Shown: positions 1 through 6,843 of the stretch, in pieces
Layout of the letters: the number at the start of each line of letters is the position of its first letter
How positions within the stretch are numbered: position 1 is the first letter of the stretch
DNA from: Betaproteobacteria bacterium
GTDB taxonomy: Bacteria > Pseudomonadota > Gammaproteobacteria > Burkholderiales > SG8-39
Direction: 5' to 3'
Assembly (NCBI GenBank): GCA_007280315.1
Contig: QYQC01000075.1
Location: 1 to 12,652 of the forward strand
DNA length: 12,652 bases
Notes under the pieces: generated by a model
Seen by the model: the letters and a program-made list of their open reading frames with translations, nothing else
Told to the model about the DNA's origin: nothing
The model's database searches: none
Position numbers and translations under genes: made by a program

Positions 1-41
1 CCGCCCGAGTGGTAGCCGTGGGATAACTTCTTCTCGCTCAT
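1..41 (-). CDS. livF: LivF-type branched-chain amino acid ABC transporter ATPase (N-terminal fragment)
   Basis: Only the first 13 codons are present (MSEKKLSHGYHSG); the gene runs off the left edge. Its ATG overlaps the livG stop codon by one base (TGATG), and a G-rich stretch about eight bases upstream, inside livG, can serve as ribosome binding site. The HGY motif near the N-terminus matches the aromatic A-loop region of ABC ATPases, which stacks on ATP. No Walker motif is inside the window, so the identification rests mainly on position: the second ATPase gene normally follows livG in HAAT-family importer operons. The product would pair with LivG as the cytoplasmic ATPase dimer. Confidence 0.6.
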   Translation of the reverse strand, partial: MSEKKLSHGYHSG

Positions 42-787
42 CAGTGCGCCCCCAGATAGGCGTCGATTACGCGCTTGTCGTTCTGGATCGTCGCCGGCGG
101 CCCTTCGGCCAGGAGTTCGCCGTGCGCGAGGCAGTAAATGTGCTCGGCCATGTTCATGATCACGCGCATATTGTGTTCGACGATGAACATGGTGATGCCA
201 AAATCGCTGTTGGCGCGCTGCAGGCGGTCGATCAGTCCGTTGATGAGCGTGGGGTTGATGCCCGCGGTCGGCTCGTCGAGCAGCAGCACTTTGGGTTCGT
301 TCATCAGCGCCATGGCGAATTCGAGCAGTTTCTGCTGGCCGAAGGACAGCGACCCGGCCACCAGATTGCGCTTGGCGTAAAGGCCGACAAATTCGAGCAG
401 GTGCTCCGCCCGCTCAACGATAGTCGGCGAATAGTCGGCGAACATGTCGCGCCAGGCGGCGTTGCGGTGGGCGATGGAAATGCGCATGTTCTCCAGGCAG
501 TTCATCTTGCCGTAGATGCGCGTCTGCTGGAACGTGCGCACCAGCCCCAGGCGGGCGATGCGCTGCACGTTCAGGTTGGAAATCTCCTCGCCCTGGAATT
601 TGATCGAACCGGCGTCGATCGGGTGATAGCCCACGATCGAATTGAACAGCGTCGTCTTGCCCGAGCCGTTGGGTCCGATCAGGCCGGTGATGCGGCCCTC
701 GGGCACGGCGAGCGATACTTCGCGGTTGGCAACCACGCCGCCGAAGGATTTGCTGACCTTGGTTACTTCGATGACCGCCGCGTTCAT
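41..787 (-). CDS. livG: Branched-chain amino acid ABC transporter ATP-binding protein LivG
   Basis: Cytoplasmic ATPase of a HAAT-family importer; it hydrolyses ATP to drive uptake through LivH/LivM. The protein is 248 residues, the usual LivG length. Visible motifs: Walker A GPNGSGKT at 38-45, ABC signature LSFGQQ at 147-152 (the family often has LSYGQQ), Walker B VLLLDEP at 167-173, and the H-loop histidine at about 205 (VEHNM). The reading frame stays open far upstream to 1156, but that part lies antisense-free inside livM in another frame and has no homology; the start chosen (MNAAVIEV) overlaps the livM stop as ATGA and has a GGGAGA element about eight bases upstream. It is translationally coupled to livM and livF. 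Confidence 0.95.
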   Translation of the reverse strand: MNAAVIEVTKVSKSFGGVVANREVSLAVPEGRITGLIGPNGSGKTTLFNSIVGYHPIDAGSIKFQGEEISNLNVQRIARLGLVRTFQQTRIYGKMNCLENMRISIAHRNAAWRDMFADYSPTIVERAEHLLEFVGLYAKRNLVAGSLSFGQQKLLEFAMALMNEPKVLLLDEPTAGINPTLINGLIDRLQRANSDFGITMFIVEHNMRVIMNMAEHIYCLAHGELLAEGPPATIQNDKRVIDAYLGAH

Positions 788-1833
788 GGCGCGTTCTCCC
801 GCGACGCGACCGCACCCTCGCTGTCCACGACCAATCCGAAGCGCTGCGGCCATCTCTCCTGCATCCACCCCATGATGCCCTGCTGGAAGTAGACCACGTT
901 GACAATGATCAGCAGGCCGAGTGCGACGTATTGCCAGCCGAGCAGGTAAGTCCAGGTCACCTCTTTCACCACGTGAAACAGCGTGGCGCCGATGACCGGG
1001 CCCCACAGCGTCCCTTTGCCGCCGAGCAGCGTCATCGCCACCATGAAAATGCCGAACGTCAGTGTCGGGTACGCCACTTCCATCGGTTCGATGAAGCCGG
1101 TCATGTTGCCGAACAACCCGCCGACGATGCCGAGGAAGAACGCCGAAATCGACCACGCAACCATCTTGTAGCGGTTGGTATGCAGTCCCATGGCCTCGGC
1201 CTTATCCTCGTCGTCGCGTATCGCATTCAACGCCAGGCCGAAGCGCGTGCCATACAGCCAGCGCAGAAAGAAATAACAGGCGATCGAAGCGGCCATGCAC
1301 AGGCTGTAGAAGAACAGTGAACGCACTCCAGGCTCGCCGGGGAACACCGGCATCGAGATGCCGCCCCCGCCGCCGACGTAATTCCAGGCGCCGGTCAGCT
1401 CCGCCGCCGCCAGCGCGGCGCCGAGGGTGCCGATCGCGAAATACGGTCCGCGCAGGCCGAACAGTACCCAGCTTAGTAGCGCCGCGACCAGGGCGCAGGC
1501 CACCGCTGCCAGCACCAGTCCGAGCGCCAGACCGACGTAGTACTGCTGGTCGGTGAAATCGACCTTGATCGCACCGAATGCCGCGGTGTACTCGGCGACG
1601 TTGTAGAACATGCCGATCTGCGTGATTGCGCAAATGTACATGCCGAAACCGAAGAACAGGATATTACCGAGCGAGTTGTAGCCCATCTGCCCGCCGAGGA
1701 CATCCCAGGTGAGCGCAAACAGGATCATGATCCACAGCATCGCGAACTGGAACACCAGGCCGGGGAACAGCAGCGGCGCGACGATGCCCGCGGCGAGTAT
1801 CGCACAATGCAGAATGATGGAGTTCCTGCTCAT
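784..1833 (-). CDS. livM: Branched-chain amino acid ABC transporter permease LivM
   Basis: Inner-membrane permease of the HAAT family, 349 residues, with about eight to ten hydrophobic segments (for example 8-28, 30-46, 55-72, 100-125, 173-193, 226-245, 257-272, 300-316). The cytoplasmic coupling loop reads AIRDDEDKAEAMGL at about 204-217, the LivM version of the EAA motif that contacts the ATPases. It forms the transmembrane heterodimer with LivH. The open frame extends upstream to 2262, but the extension overlaps livH and is charged and low in hydrophobicity, so I reject it; the ATG at 1833 overlaps the livH stop as ATGA. A short glycine run lies at about 154-158. The soluble C-terminal tail ends at the livG start. 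Confidence 0.95.
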   Translation of the reverse strand: MSRNSIILHCAILAAGIVAPLLFPGLVFQFAMLWIMILFALTWDVLGGQMGYNSLGNILFFGFGMYICAITQIGMFYNVAEYTAAFGAIKVDFTDQQYYVGLALGLVLAAVACALVAALLSWVLFGLRGPYFAIGTLGAALAAAELTGAWNYVGGGGGISMPVFPGEPGVRSLFFYSLCMAASIACYFFLRWLYGTRFGLALNAIRDDEDKAEAMGLHTNRYKMVAWSISAFFLGIVGGLFGNMTGFIEPMEVAYPTLTFGIFMVAMTLLGGKGTLWGPVIGATLFHVVKEVTWTYLLGWQYVALGLLIIVNVVYFQQGIMGWMQERWPQRFGLVVDSEGAVASRENAP

Positions 1834-2732
1834 TGCAGTGCCTGGCGATGACGCTGCAGCAGGAGCCTGCGCCAGATGAGCGCGATCAACAACAGCCCGA
1901 CCACGGTCGCCTGCTGGAACTGCGCCCCGAGCACAAAGCCGCTGTACTGTTCGATCGCCCCCAGCCCCAGGGCCATGACGATGACGCCCGGCAGATTGCC
2001 CAGGCCCGCGGCAGTCACGATCACGAACGCGCGCACCGAGTAGGCAATGCCATAGAAGGGCTGCAGCACCCAGATCATCGAGATCAGCACTCCGGCGACA
2101 CCGCAGATCGCGGCATTGAGGGAAAACGTAAATGCGTAAACACGCTCGGTGTCCACGCCCATCACCCGCGCGGCGCGCGCATCCTGCGCCGTGGCGCGGA
2201 TCGCCTGGCCCATGCGGCTTTTCTTCATGAACAGCACCAGTGCCAGCGCCAGCAGTCCACACAGAACGAAAGAAATCATGCGGATGTCGGTCACAGTGAC
2301 CAGTCCGTCGAACAGTTCGCGCGTCTTGAATCCGGATTCCACGGTGCGCACTTCCGGACCGAAGAGCAGATTCATCGACTGCTGCATCACAATCGCGAGC
2401 CCGAAGGTCGCAAGCAGCGACGTAAACAGTTCGCGCTGGATCACCCGGCTGACCACCAGCTTGTACACAATCCAGCCGAACACATACATCACCGCGGCGA
2501 CCGGAATCAGCGCGAAAATGGGGTGCAGGCCATGCTTGGAGAGTTCGTAGCCCAGGTAACCGCCGAACATGACGAAATCACCCTGCGCCAGATTCTTGAC
2601 GTTGGTCACGCCCCAGACGAGGGCCAGCCCGTATGCCGCAAGCCCGAACACTGCGCCGATCAGCAGCCCGTTCAATAGCAGCTGCACGTTGAAAACCGGC
2701 GCAGCGACAAGGATTTGAATGTTATCCCACAT
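1830..2732 (-). CDS. livH: Branched-chain amino acid ABC transporter permease LivH
   Basis: Second permease of the importer, 300 residues from the ATG at 2732. Family features are the N-terminal segment with LNGLLIGAVFGLAAYGLALVW (about 20-40), the GVTNVKNLAQGDFVMFGGY stretch (41-59), typical of LivH, and the coupling loop AIRATAQDARAARVMGV (177-193). Eight or so hydrophobic segments are visible. A GTG four codons upstream (2744) is an alternative start, giving 304 residues, but it falls in the 3' arm of a strong hairpin (2741-2768). Neither start has an adjacent Shine-Dalgarno sequence; a strong GGAGGAGGAG lies on the other side of the hairpin. The stop overlaps the livM start by four bases. 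Confidence 0.93.
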   Translation of the reverse strand: MWDNIQILVAAPVFNVQLLLNGLLIGAVFGLAAYGLALVWGVTNVKNLAQGDFVMFGGYLGYELSKHGLHPIFALIPVAAVMYVFGWIVYKLVVSRVIQRELFTSLLATFGLAIVMQQSMNLLFGPEVRTVESGFKTRELFDGLVTVTDIRMISFVLCGLLALALVLFMKKSRMGQAIRATAQDARAARVMGVDTERVYAFTFSLNAAICGVAGVLISMIWVLQPFYGIAYSVRAFVIVTAAGLGNLPGVIVMALGLGAIEQYSGFVLGAQFQQATVVGLLLIALIWRRLLLQRHRQALQ

Positions 2733-2740
2733 AGCGAACA

Positions 2741-2768
2741 GCACGCGGGCCCCGCAGGGCCCGTGTGC
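2741..2768 (-). promoter_or_regulatory. GC-rich intercistronic hairpin between livK and livH
   Basis: Bases 2741-2752 and 2757-2768 form a 12-bp inverted repeat with one mismatch and a four-base loop. No T-run follows, so it is not a classical terminator. It separates the polypurine ribosome binding site GGAGGAGGAG (2771-2780, minus strand) from the livH ATG at 2732. If the hairpin folds, roughly ten unpaired bases remain between ribosome binding site and ATG, a normal spacing. It could also act as an RNA-processing or stability element that keeps the binding-protein message more abundant than the permease message. The structure is seen; the roles are inferred. Confidence 0.55.
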
Positions 2769-2798
2769 CTCTCCTCCTCCTGAAGGATGCTTGCTGGC

Positions 2799-4073
2799 TT
2801 ATTTGCTGGCCTGCTTCATTGTGCCACCACCAGCCATCCGCGGGTAATCCAACTTGTGCGATGCCCATTTGGACGGCGCCACCACATTGTACTTTCCAGC
2901 CTGTATCTGGCGCAGCACCATGGGTTTGGCGATGTTGTTGCCCGCCGGTCCGAACTTGATATGGCCGTAGAAGGTTTCCAGGTCAGTGGATGCGAGCGTG
3001 TCGCGCAGCTTCTCGGTATCGAAACCCTGTGCGCGCTTGAACGCGTCCGCCCAGATCAGCACCGCCGCCGAACCCTGCGCCGCCTGATAGGGCACGGTAT
3101 CGTAGTCTTTGTAGGTTTTTAGAAACAGCGCGTTGTAATCCGATGCCGAGCCGAAAACCGGGTCCTTGTAGCTCAGCGTCTCCGCCCACTGTGTCGGGCA
3201 CAGGATTCCATCGGCGCCCTTCTTGAACTTGTCCACCAGGTCCGCGGACTCGCAATGGGTAAAGGCGACGAGCGGAACCGCGATGTTCATCTCGTTCAGC
3301 TGACGCCCCGCCGTGGTGGCGCCCTTGGTGTGTCCCGAAACCACCAGCATGTCGGGCTTCAGCGCCTTGACCTTGGTCATCGTCGCCGTCATGTCGCTCA
3401 GGTCGCGCGGCAGCTTGTCGTCGATGACCGCCGTCATGCCGAATTTTTTCATTTCCTCCAGCACACCGGCGCGCACGTCGAGCGAGAATGGGTCGTTCTC
3501 GAACGCCATCGCGACCTTGACGTCACTCGCTTTCTTGCCGTTTTTCACCGCCACTTCGGCCGCGAGCGCGATTGCGCTGGCGAGATATTGCTCCGAGGTC
3601 GACAGCGCGGCGAACATATAGCGGTAGCCCTGACTGAAAAGCGAGCGCGAAGCACCTTCCGCTTCGACCATCGGAATCTTGTATTTCTCGGTCACCGGCG
3701 CCGCCGCCTTGGTGGTGCCGGAGCTGTAGGGTCCGAGCACATATTTGATGCCGTCCTGGTTGATCAGGCGTTCGAGCAACTGCGCCGTGCGCGCCGGCGT
3801 CGACTCGTCGTCGTAGTAGGCGATCTCCAGCTTGTAGACTTTGCCGGCGACCGTGACTCCGCCCTTGTCGTTGATCATTTTGACGGCGAGGTCGTAGCCG
3901 TCACGGGCGTTCTTGCCTTCCTGGGAATATTTTCCGGTCAGCGATATGGCTGAACCCAGGATGATCTTGTCGCCGTCGACCTTGGCGTATGCCGGTGCGC
4001 CTGCAAGTGTACCGACGGTAATCGCCATGCCGACTGCCAGCGCCATCGCGCTACGTTTGAATAGTGGTCTCAT
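2799..4073 (-). CDS. livK: Periplasmic branched-chain amino acid binding protein (LivK/LivJ-like)
   Basis: Substrate-binding lipoprotein-free periplasmic component of the importer, 424 residues (E. coli LivJ/LivK are shorter, about 370). A signal peptide is clear: basic start MRPLFKR, hydrophobic core about 9-25, and an AYA cleavage site at about 28-30. The mature start KVDGDKIILGSAISLTGKYSQ matches the type I periplasmic-binding fold (DKI-x-G-x-x-x-x-TG). Ser/Thr-rich segments such as GPYSSGTTKAAAP (114-126) lie where the family binds the alpha-carboxylate and amine. AGGAGG stands six bases before the ATG. As first gene it sets transporter specificity, but homologues bind leucine, amides, urea or aromatic acids, so branched-chain amino acids are the default, not proven, substrate. 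Confidence 0.88.
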   Translation of the reverse strand: MRPLFKRSAMALAVGMAITVGTLAGAPAYAKVDGDKIILGSAISLTGKYSQEGKNARDGYDLAVKMINDKGGVTVAGKVYKLEIAYYDDESTPARTAQLLERLINQDGIKYVLGPYSSGTTKAAAPVTEKYKIPMVEAEGASRSLFSQGYRYMFAALSTSEQYLASAIALAAEVAVKNGKKASDVKVAMAFENDPFSLDVRAGVLEEMKKFGMTAVIDDKLPRDLSDMTATMTKVKALKPDMLVVSGHTKGATTAGRQLNEMNIAVPLVAFTHCESADLVDKFKKGADGILCPTQWAETLSYKDPVFGSASDYNALFLKTYKDYDTVPYQAAQGSAAVLIWADAFKRAQGFDTEKLRDTLASTDLETFYGHIKFGPAGNNIAKPMVLRQIQAGKYNVVAPSKWASHKLDYPRMAGGGTMKQASK

Positions 4074-4396
4074 GAAAATCCTCCTAATTGATGTAATTGG
4101 CGTTTCAACTCAGGACGCCGGCGGAAACACGAACCTGCCGTCGCCCTGATCTCACACTCTATTTGCTGCGCGAACGCGCCCTGGAACAACTGCTAATGAT
4201 CGGATACAACGCGACAGCACACGCAGCCACGCGCATCAAGCGCCGCCGTACTGCCCTATCGCATCGACCGAATACAGTTCAATTTTGATGCTTTATTCTG
4301 CGGAATGGTTCCCGCAAGCATTCTAAGTATCTGTTTGTTTAAACTATTTTTAGTATTGCTGCATAGTATACCACATCGCCGGCCGGAACCCACGAC
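4074..4396. other. Intergenic region upstream of livK (leader/spacer)
   Basis: About 320 bp without a credible gene. Small open frames on the plus strand (for example 4097-4288) have no ribosome binding site and an arginine-rich, noncoding-like composition. The part at about 4265-4375 is visibly AT-richer than the rest of the window. Within it the minus strand has TATACT (4365-4370), a five-of-six match to a sigma70 -10 element, but no good -35 element 16-18 bases upstream. A small GC palindrome, GCGCG-AA-CGCGC, lies at 4168-4179, and a short imperfect hairpin at 4300-4315. The livK promoter is probably here; if TATACT is used, the leader would be about 285 nt. Confidence 0.4.
4080..4085 (-). 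promoter_or_regulatory. Ribosome binding site of livK
   Basis: The minus strand reads AGGAGG six bases before the livK ATG. This is a perfect core Shine-Dalgarno sequence and fixes the start at 4073. Confidence 0.8.
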
Positions 4397-4426
4397 AAGG
4401 CCGTTGCGACAATTCGCAGCGGCCTT
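4397..4426 (-). terminator. Hairpin just downstream of phaC (possible terminator)
   Basis: Bases 4397-4409 and 4414-4426 pair as a 13-bp stem with one mismatch and a four-base loop, starting four bases after the phaC TAG stop. On the minus strand it is followed by GTCGTGGG rather than a T-run, so it is not a canonical intrinsic terminator. It may end phaC transcription with help, or protect the 3' end of the message. Position favours a terminator; the missing T-run argues against an efficient one. Confidence 0.4.
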
Positions 4427-4430
4427 ACGT

Positions 4431-6260
4431 CTATTTTGCCGAGGGCTTTTTCGCTGTCGCCTTTTCCGCGCCGAGGCGCAGGCTCACGTAGGCGCCGGGT
4501 GCGTCCTCAATGATCCGCAGCTTGCCGTCGCCGGGCACGCGCGCCGCGACCTTGGCCTCGCCGTTGTTCCCGTCCATCCAGCCCTGCCAGTCCGCCCACC
4601 ATGAACCTTCATGGCGCGTCGCCTTCTTCAGCCAGTCTTCCGGATTCTCAGGACGCTCAGGGTTGGTCCAATAGCAGTACTTGTTCGCCGAGGGCGGGTT
4701 GACGATGCCGGCGATGTGGCCGGAGCCGCCGAGCACGAATCGCATTTTTCCGGCGAGGATGCGCGCTCCCTTGTACACCGATTTCCACGGCGCGATGTGG
4801 TCCTCGGCGGTGGAAATGAAATATGCCGGGATTTTTATTTTGCTGATATCGATCGGCACGCCGTCGAGGCTGATGCCGCCCGGATCCTTCAGCTTGTTGG
4901 CGAGGTACATGTTGCGCAGGTAGAAGCTGTGCATGGCCGCCGGCATGCGCGTCGAGTCCGAGTTCCAGTAAAGCAGGTCGAACGGGAACGGGTCCTTGCC
5001 CATCAGATAGTTGTTCACCACGAACGACCAGACCAGGTCGTTCGAGCGCAGCATATTGAACGTGCCCGCCATTTCCGAGCCTTCGAGATAGCCGCGCTCA
5101 TTCATGCGCCGCTCCAGGTTTTCCACCTGCTTCTCGTCGATGAACACGCCGAGTTCGCCCGGGATGGAGAAATCGAGCAGGGACACAAAGAACGTCGCGC
5201 TGGCAACGCGCTTGTCTTTTTTCGCCGCCATCACGCCCAGCGCCGCGCCGAGCAGGGTGCCGCCGAGGCAATAGCCGATCACGTTCACCTGTTTCTCGCC
5301 GGTCGCCTTCTCGATCGCGGCCAGCGCGTCGTTCGGGCCCTGGTGCAGGTAGTCCTCGAAGCTTTTTCCCGCGTACTCCTTGCCCGGGTTGACCCAGGAA
5401 ACCACGAACACCGTGTGCCCTTGGTCCACCGCCCACTTGATGAACGAATTCGACTCGCGCAGGTCGAGAATGTAGTACTTGTTGATCCACGGCGGAATGA
5501 TCAGGAGCGGCCGCTGGAATACGGTTTTGGTGCTCGGCAGGTACTGGATCAGCTGCATCAGGTCGTTCTGGTACACCACCTTGCCCGGCGTGGTGGCGAT
5601 GTTCTCGCCCATCTTGAACGCCTTGGGGTCGGTCATGCTGATCTGCAGCTGTCCGTCGCCGCGCTCGATGTCGCCGAGCAGGTTGTTCAGGCCGCGCAGC
5701 AGGTTCTGTCCACCCGAAGCCATGGTTTCGCGCACCACTTCCGGATTGGTCAGCGCGAAATTGGAGGGTGACAGCGCATCGATGTACTGGCGGGTGAAGA
5801 AATCCACTTTCTTGCGCGCGTCCGCGGGCAGGTCCTCGACCTTCGATACCGCCTCGTGGATGTGGCGCGCGGCGATCAGATACGATTGCTTGACGTAATC
5901 GAACAGAAAATTATTTTCCCATTCGTGGTCGCGAAACCGGTTGTCGCCCTTGCGCGGGCTGGCGACAGGCTCGACTTTCTGCCCCATCATCTGCATCCAG
6001 CTCGATTGCCACAGACGCGTGTAGTCCCAGAACATGTTCATCTGCGCTTCGGCCAGATGCTGCGGCTTGGCCAGCATCAGCGCCGACATGTCCATAAACG
6101 CCTTGGCGATGCCGAATTCGTCGGCGACGGCCGGCTTCTGCGGGCCACTCTGGCGCTTGATATAGTCCGCCATGATGCGGCTCGAGCGCTCGGCGACTTC
6201 GGCAAACACCTGCGCCGAATCGGCGGCCGCCGCGGCGGATTTCGCTTGTTTCTTGTGCAT
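4431..6260 (-). CDS. phaC: Class I poly(3-hydroxyalkanoate) synthase PhaC
   Basis: Polymerises (R)-3-hydroxyacyl-CoA, usually 3-hydroxybutyryl-CoA, into storage polyester on the granule surface. The 609-residue length fits class I synthases (about 590). The alpha/beta-hydrolase core carries the lipase-like box GYCLGG at 329-334 with nucleophile Cys331, Asp487 in STAEDHIAPW and His515 in GSGHIAGIVNPP, matching the Cys319/Asp480/His508 triad of Cupriavidus necator. The N-terminal 200 residues form the usual variable domain; the C-terminal end is Lys/Ala-rich. AGGAGT stands six bases before the ATG. No phaB, phasin or phaR is adjacent, so the monomer pathway must be completed elsewhere. The gene diverges from the MerR regulator. 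Confidence 0.97.
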   Translation of the reverse strand: MHKKQAKSAAAAADSAQVFAEVAERSSRIMADYIKRQSGPQKPAVADEFGIAKAFMDMSALMLAKPQHLAEAQMNMFWDYTRLWQSSWMQMMGQKVEPVASPRKGDNRFRDHEWENNFLFDYVKQSYLIAARHIHEAVSKVEDLPADARKKVDFFTRQYIDALSPSNFALTNPEVVRETMASGGQNLLRGLNNLLGDIERGDGQLQISMTDPKAFKMGENIATTPGKVVYQNDLMQLIQYLPSTKTVFQRPLLIIPPWINKYYILDLRESNSFIKWAVDQGHTVFVVSWVNPGKEYAGKSFEDYLHQGPNDALAAIEKATGEKQVNVIGYCLGGTLLGAALGVMAAKKDKRVASATFFVSLLDFSIPGELGVFIDEKQVENLERRMNERGYLEGSEMAGTFNMLRSNDLVWSFVVNNYLMGKDPFPFDLLYWNSDSTRMPAAMHSFYLRNMYLANKLKDPGGISLDGVPIDISKIKIPAYFISTAEDHIAPWKSVYKGARILAGKMRFVLGGSGHIAGIVNPPSANKYCYWTNPERPENPEDWLKKATRHEGSWWADWQGWMDGNNGEAKVAARVPGDGKLRIIEDAPGAYVSLRLGAEKATAKKPSAK

Positions 6261-6266
6261 GCTGTT

Positions 6267-6272
6267 ACTCCT
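6267..6272 (-). promoter_or_regulatory. Ribosome binding site of phaC
   Basis: The minus strand reads AGGAGT, six bases before the phaC ATG at 6260. This supports that start. Confidence 0.75.
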
Positions 6273-6370
6273 ATGAATCGGTGACCCGCTGGACCCAGGT
6301 TCAATCCCGGCGCGCCTTAAGCTAGAATGCAGGCAGAGTCAGGCTGGTCAGGCGCGAGTTAACCTGATTT

Positions 6371-6386
6371 TCGCAAAGTTTTGCGA
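6371..6386. promoter_or_regulatory. 16-bp palindrome in the phaC/merR divergent region (candidate MerR-family operator)
   Basis: TCGCAAA-GT-TTTGCGA is a perfect inverted repeat with 7-bp arms and a 2-bp centre, 14 bp before the merR ATG at 6400 and about 110 bp before the phaC start. MerR-family dimers bind palindromes of this type, usually in their own promoter. A further half-site CGCAA lies at 6409-6413 inside the merR start region. Binding here could control merR-liuA-atoB and possibly phaC. No strong -35/-10 pair is obvious; TAGAAT at 6323-6328 (plus) is the best -10 candidate and would place the operator downstream of that start site. The palindrome is seen; the assignment is inferred. 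Confidence 0.55.
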
Positions 6387-6399
6387 TTCCCGCCATTTT

Positions 6400-6837
6400 A
6401 TGTTGCTGCGCAATATGAGTGCCTCCTCCCGCCAACACGAAGAAAGCTACAGCATCAGCGACTTGGCGCGCGAATTCGACGTCACGCCGCGCGCGATCCG
6501 TTTCTATGAGGACCAGGGATTACTGGCGCCCGAGCGTTCCGGCAGCCGGCGCATTTACGCCAAGCGCGACTTTGTGCGCCTGAAACTGATTCTGCGCGGC
6601 AAGCGTTTGGGCCTGTCGCTGTCCGAGGTGGCGGCGATGTTCGATTTGTACGATGCGGCGCGGGACGAGAAGCCGCAGCTGGCGCAGTTCCTCGCCGCAC
6701 TCGGCGAGCGGCGCGAGCAGCTCGAGCGGCAGCGCGCAGACATCGACGAAATGCTCGGGGAAATTGCCGTATTCGAGACGCAGAGCCGCAAACTGCTTGC
6801 AGGCGCAGGAAAAGCCGGGCGCAATCGAAATGCATAA
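6400..6837 (+). CDS. MerR-family transcriptional regulator, LiuR-like
   Basis: A 145-residue DNA-binding regulator. The N-terminal winged helix-turn-helix is clear: YSISDLAREFDVTPRAIRFYEDQGLL at about 17-42, then the wing residues RSGSRRIY. A second-helix region (RLKLILRGKRLGLSLSEV, 60-77) and a dimerisation coiled coil (about 95-135) follow. There are no cysteines, so metal or redox sensing of the MerR/SoxR kind is unlikely. Sequence and context match the LiuR-type regulators that control leucine/isovalerate catabolism. The stop lies six bases before the isovaleryl-CoA dehydrogenase start, so the two are probably co-transcribed. ATG 6400 and ATG 6415 are both possible starts; neither has a clear ribosome binding site, so the message may be leaderless. 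Confidence 0.88.
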   Translation: MLLRNMSASSRQHEESYSISDLAREFDVTPRAIRFYEDQGLLAPERSGSRRIYAKRDFVRLKLILRGKRLGLSLSEVAAMFDLYDAARDEKPQLAQFLAALGERREQLERQRADIDEMLGEIAVFETQSRKLLAGAGKAGRNRNA

Positions 6838-6843
6838 TTTTGG

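Noticed and set aside
788..1156. N-terminal extension of livG
   Set aside because: The frame is open, but the added residues overlap livM, are arginine-rich and match nothing in the ABC ATPase family. The ATG at 787 has the coupled ATGA overlap.
4611..5771. 386-codon plus-strand frame opposite phaC
   Set aside because: Shadow of phaC, Val/Arg/His-rich with no motif or ribosome binding site; phaC on the other strand has an intact catalytic triad.
6282..6316. tRNA-like T-arm (GGTTCAATCCC) upstream of phaC
   Set aside because: The loop resembles a TTCAATC T-loop, but the flanking stem does not pair beyond two bases and there is no acceptor, anticodon or D arm upstream. It is chance, or at most a worn remnant.
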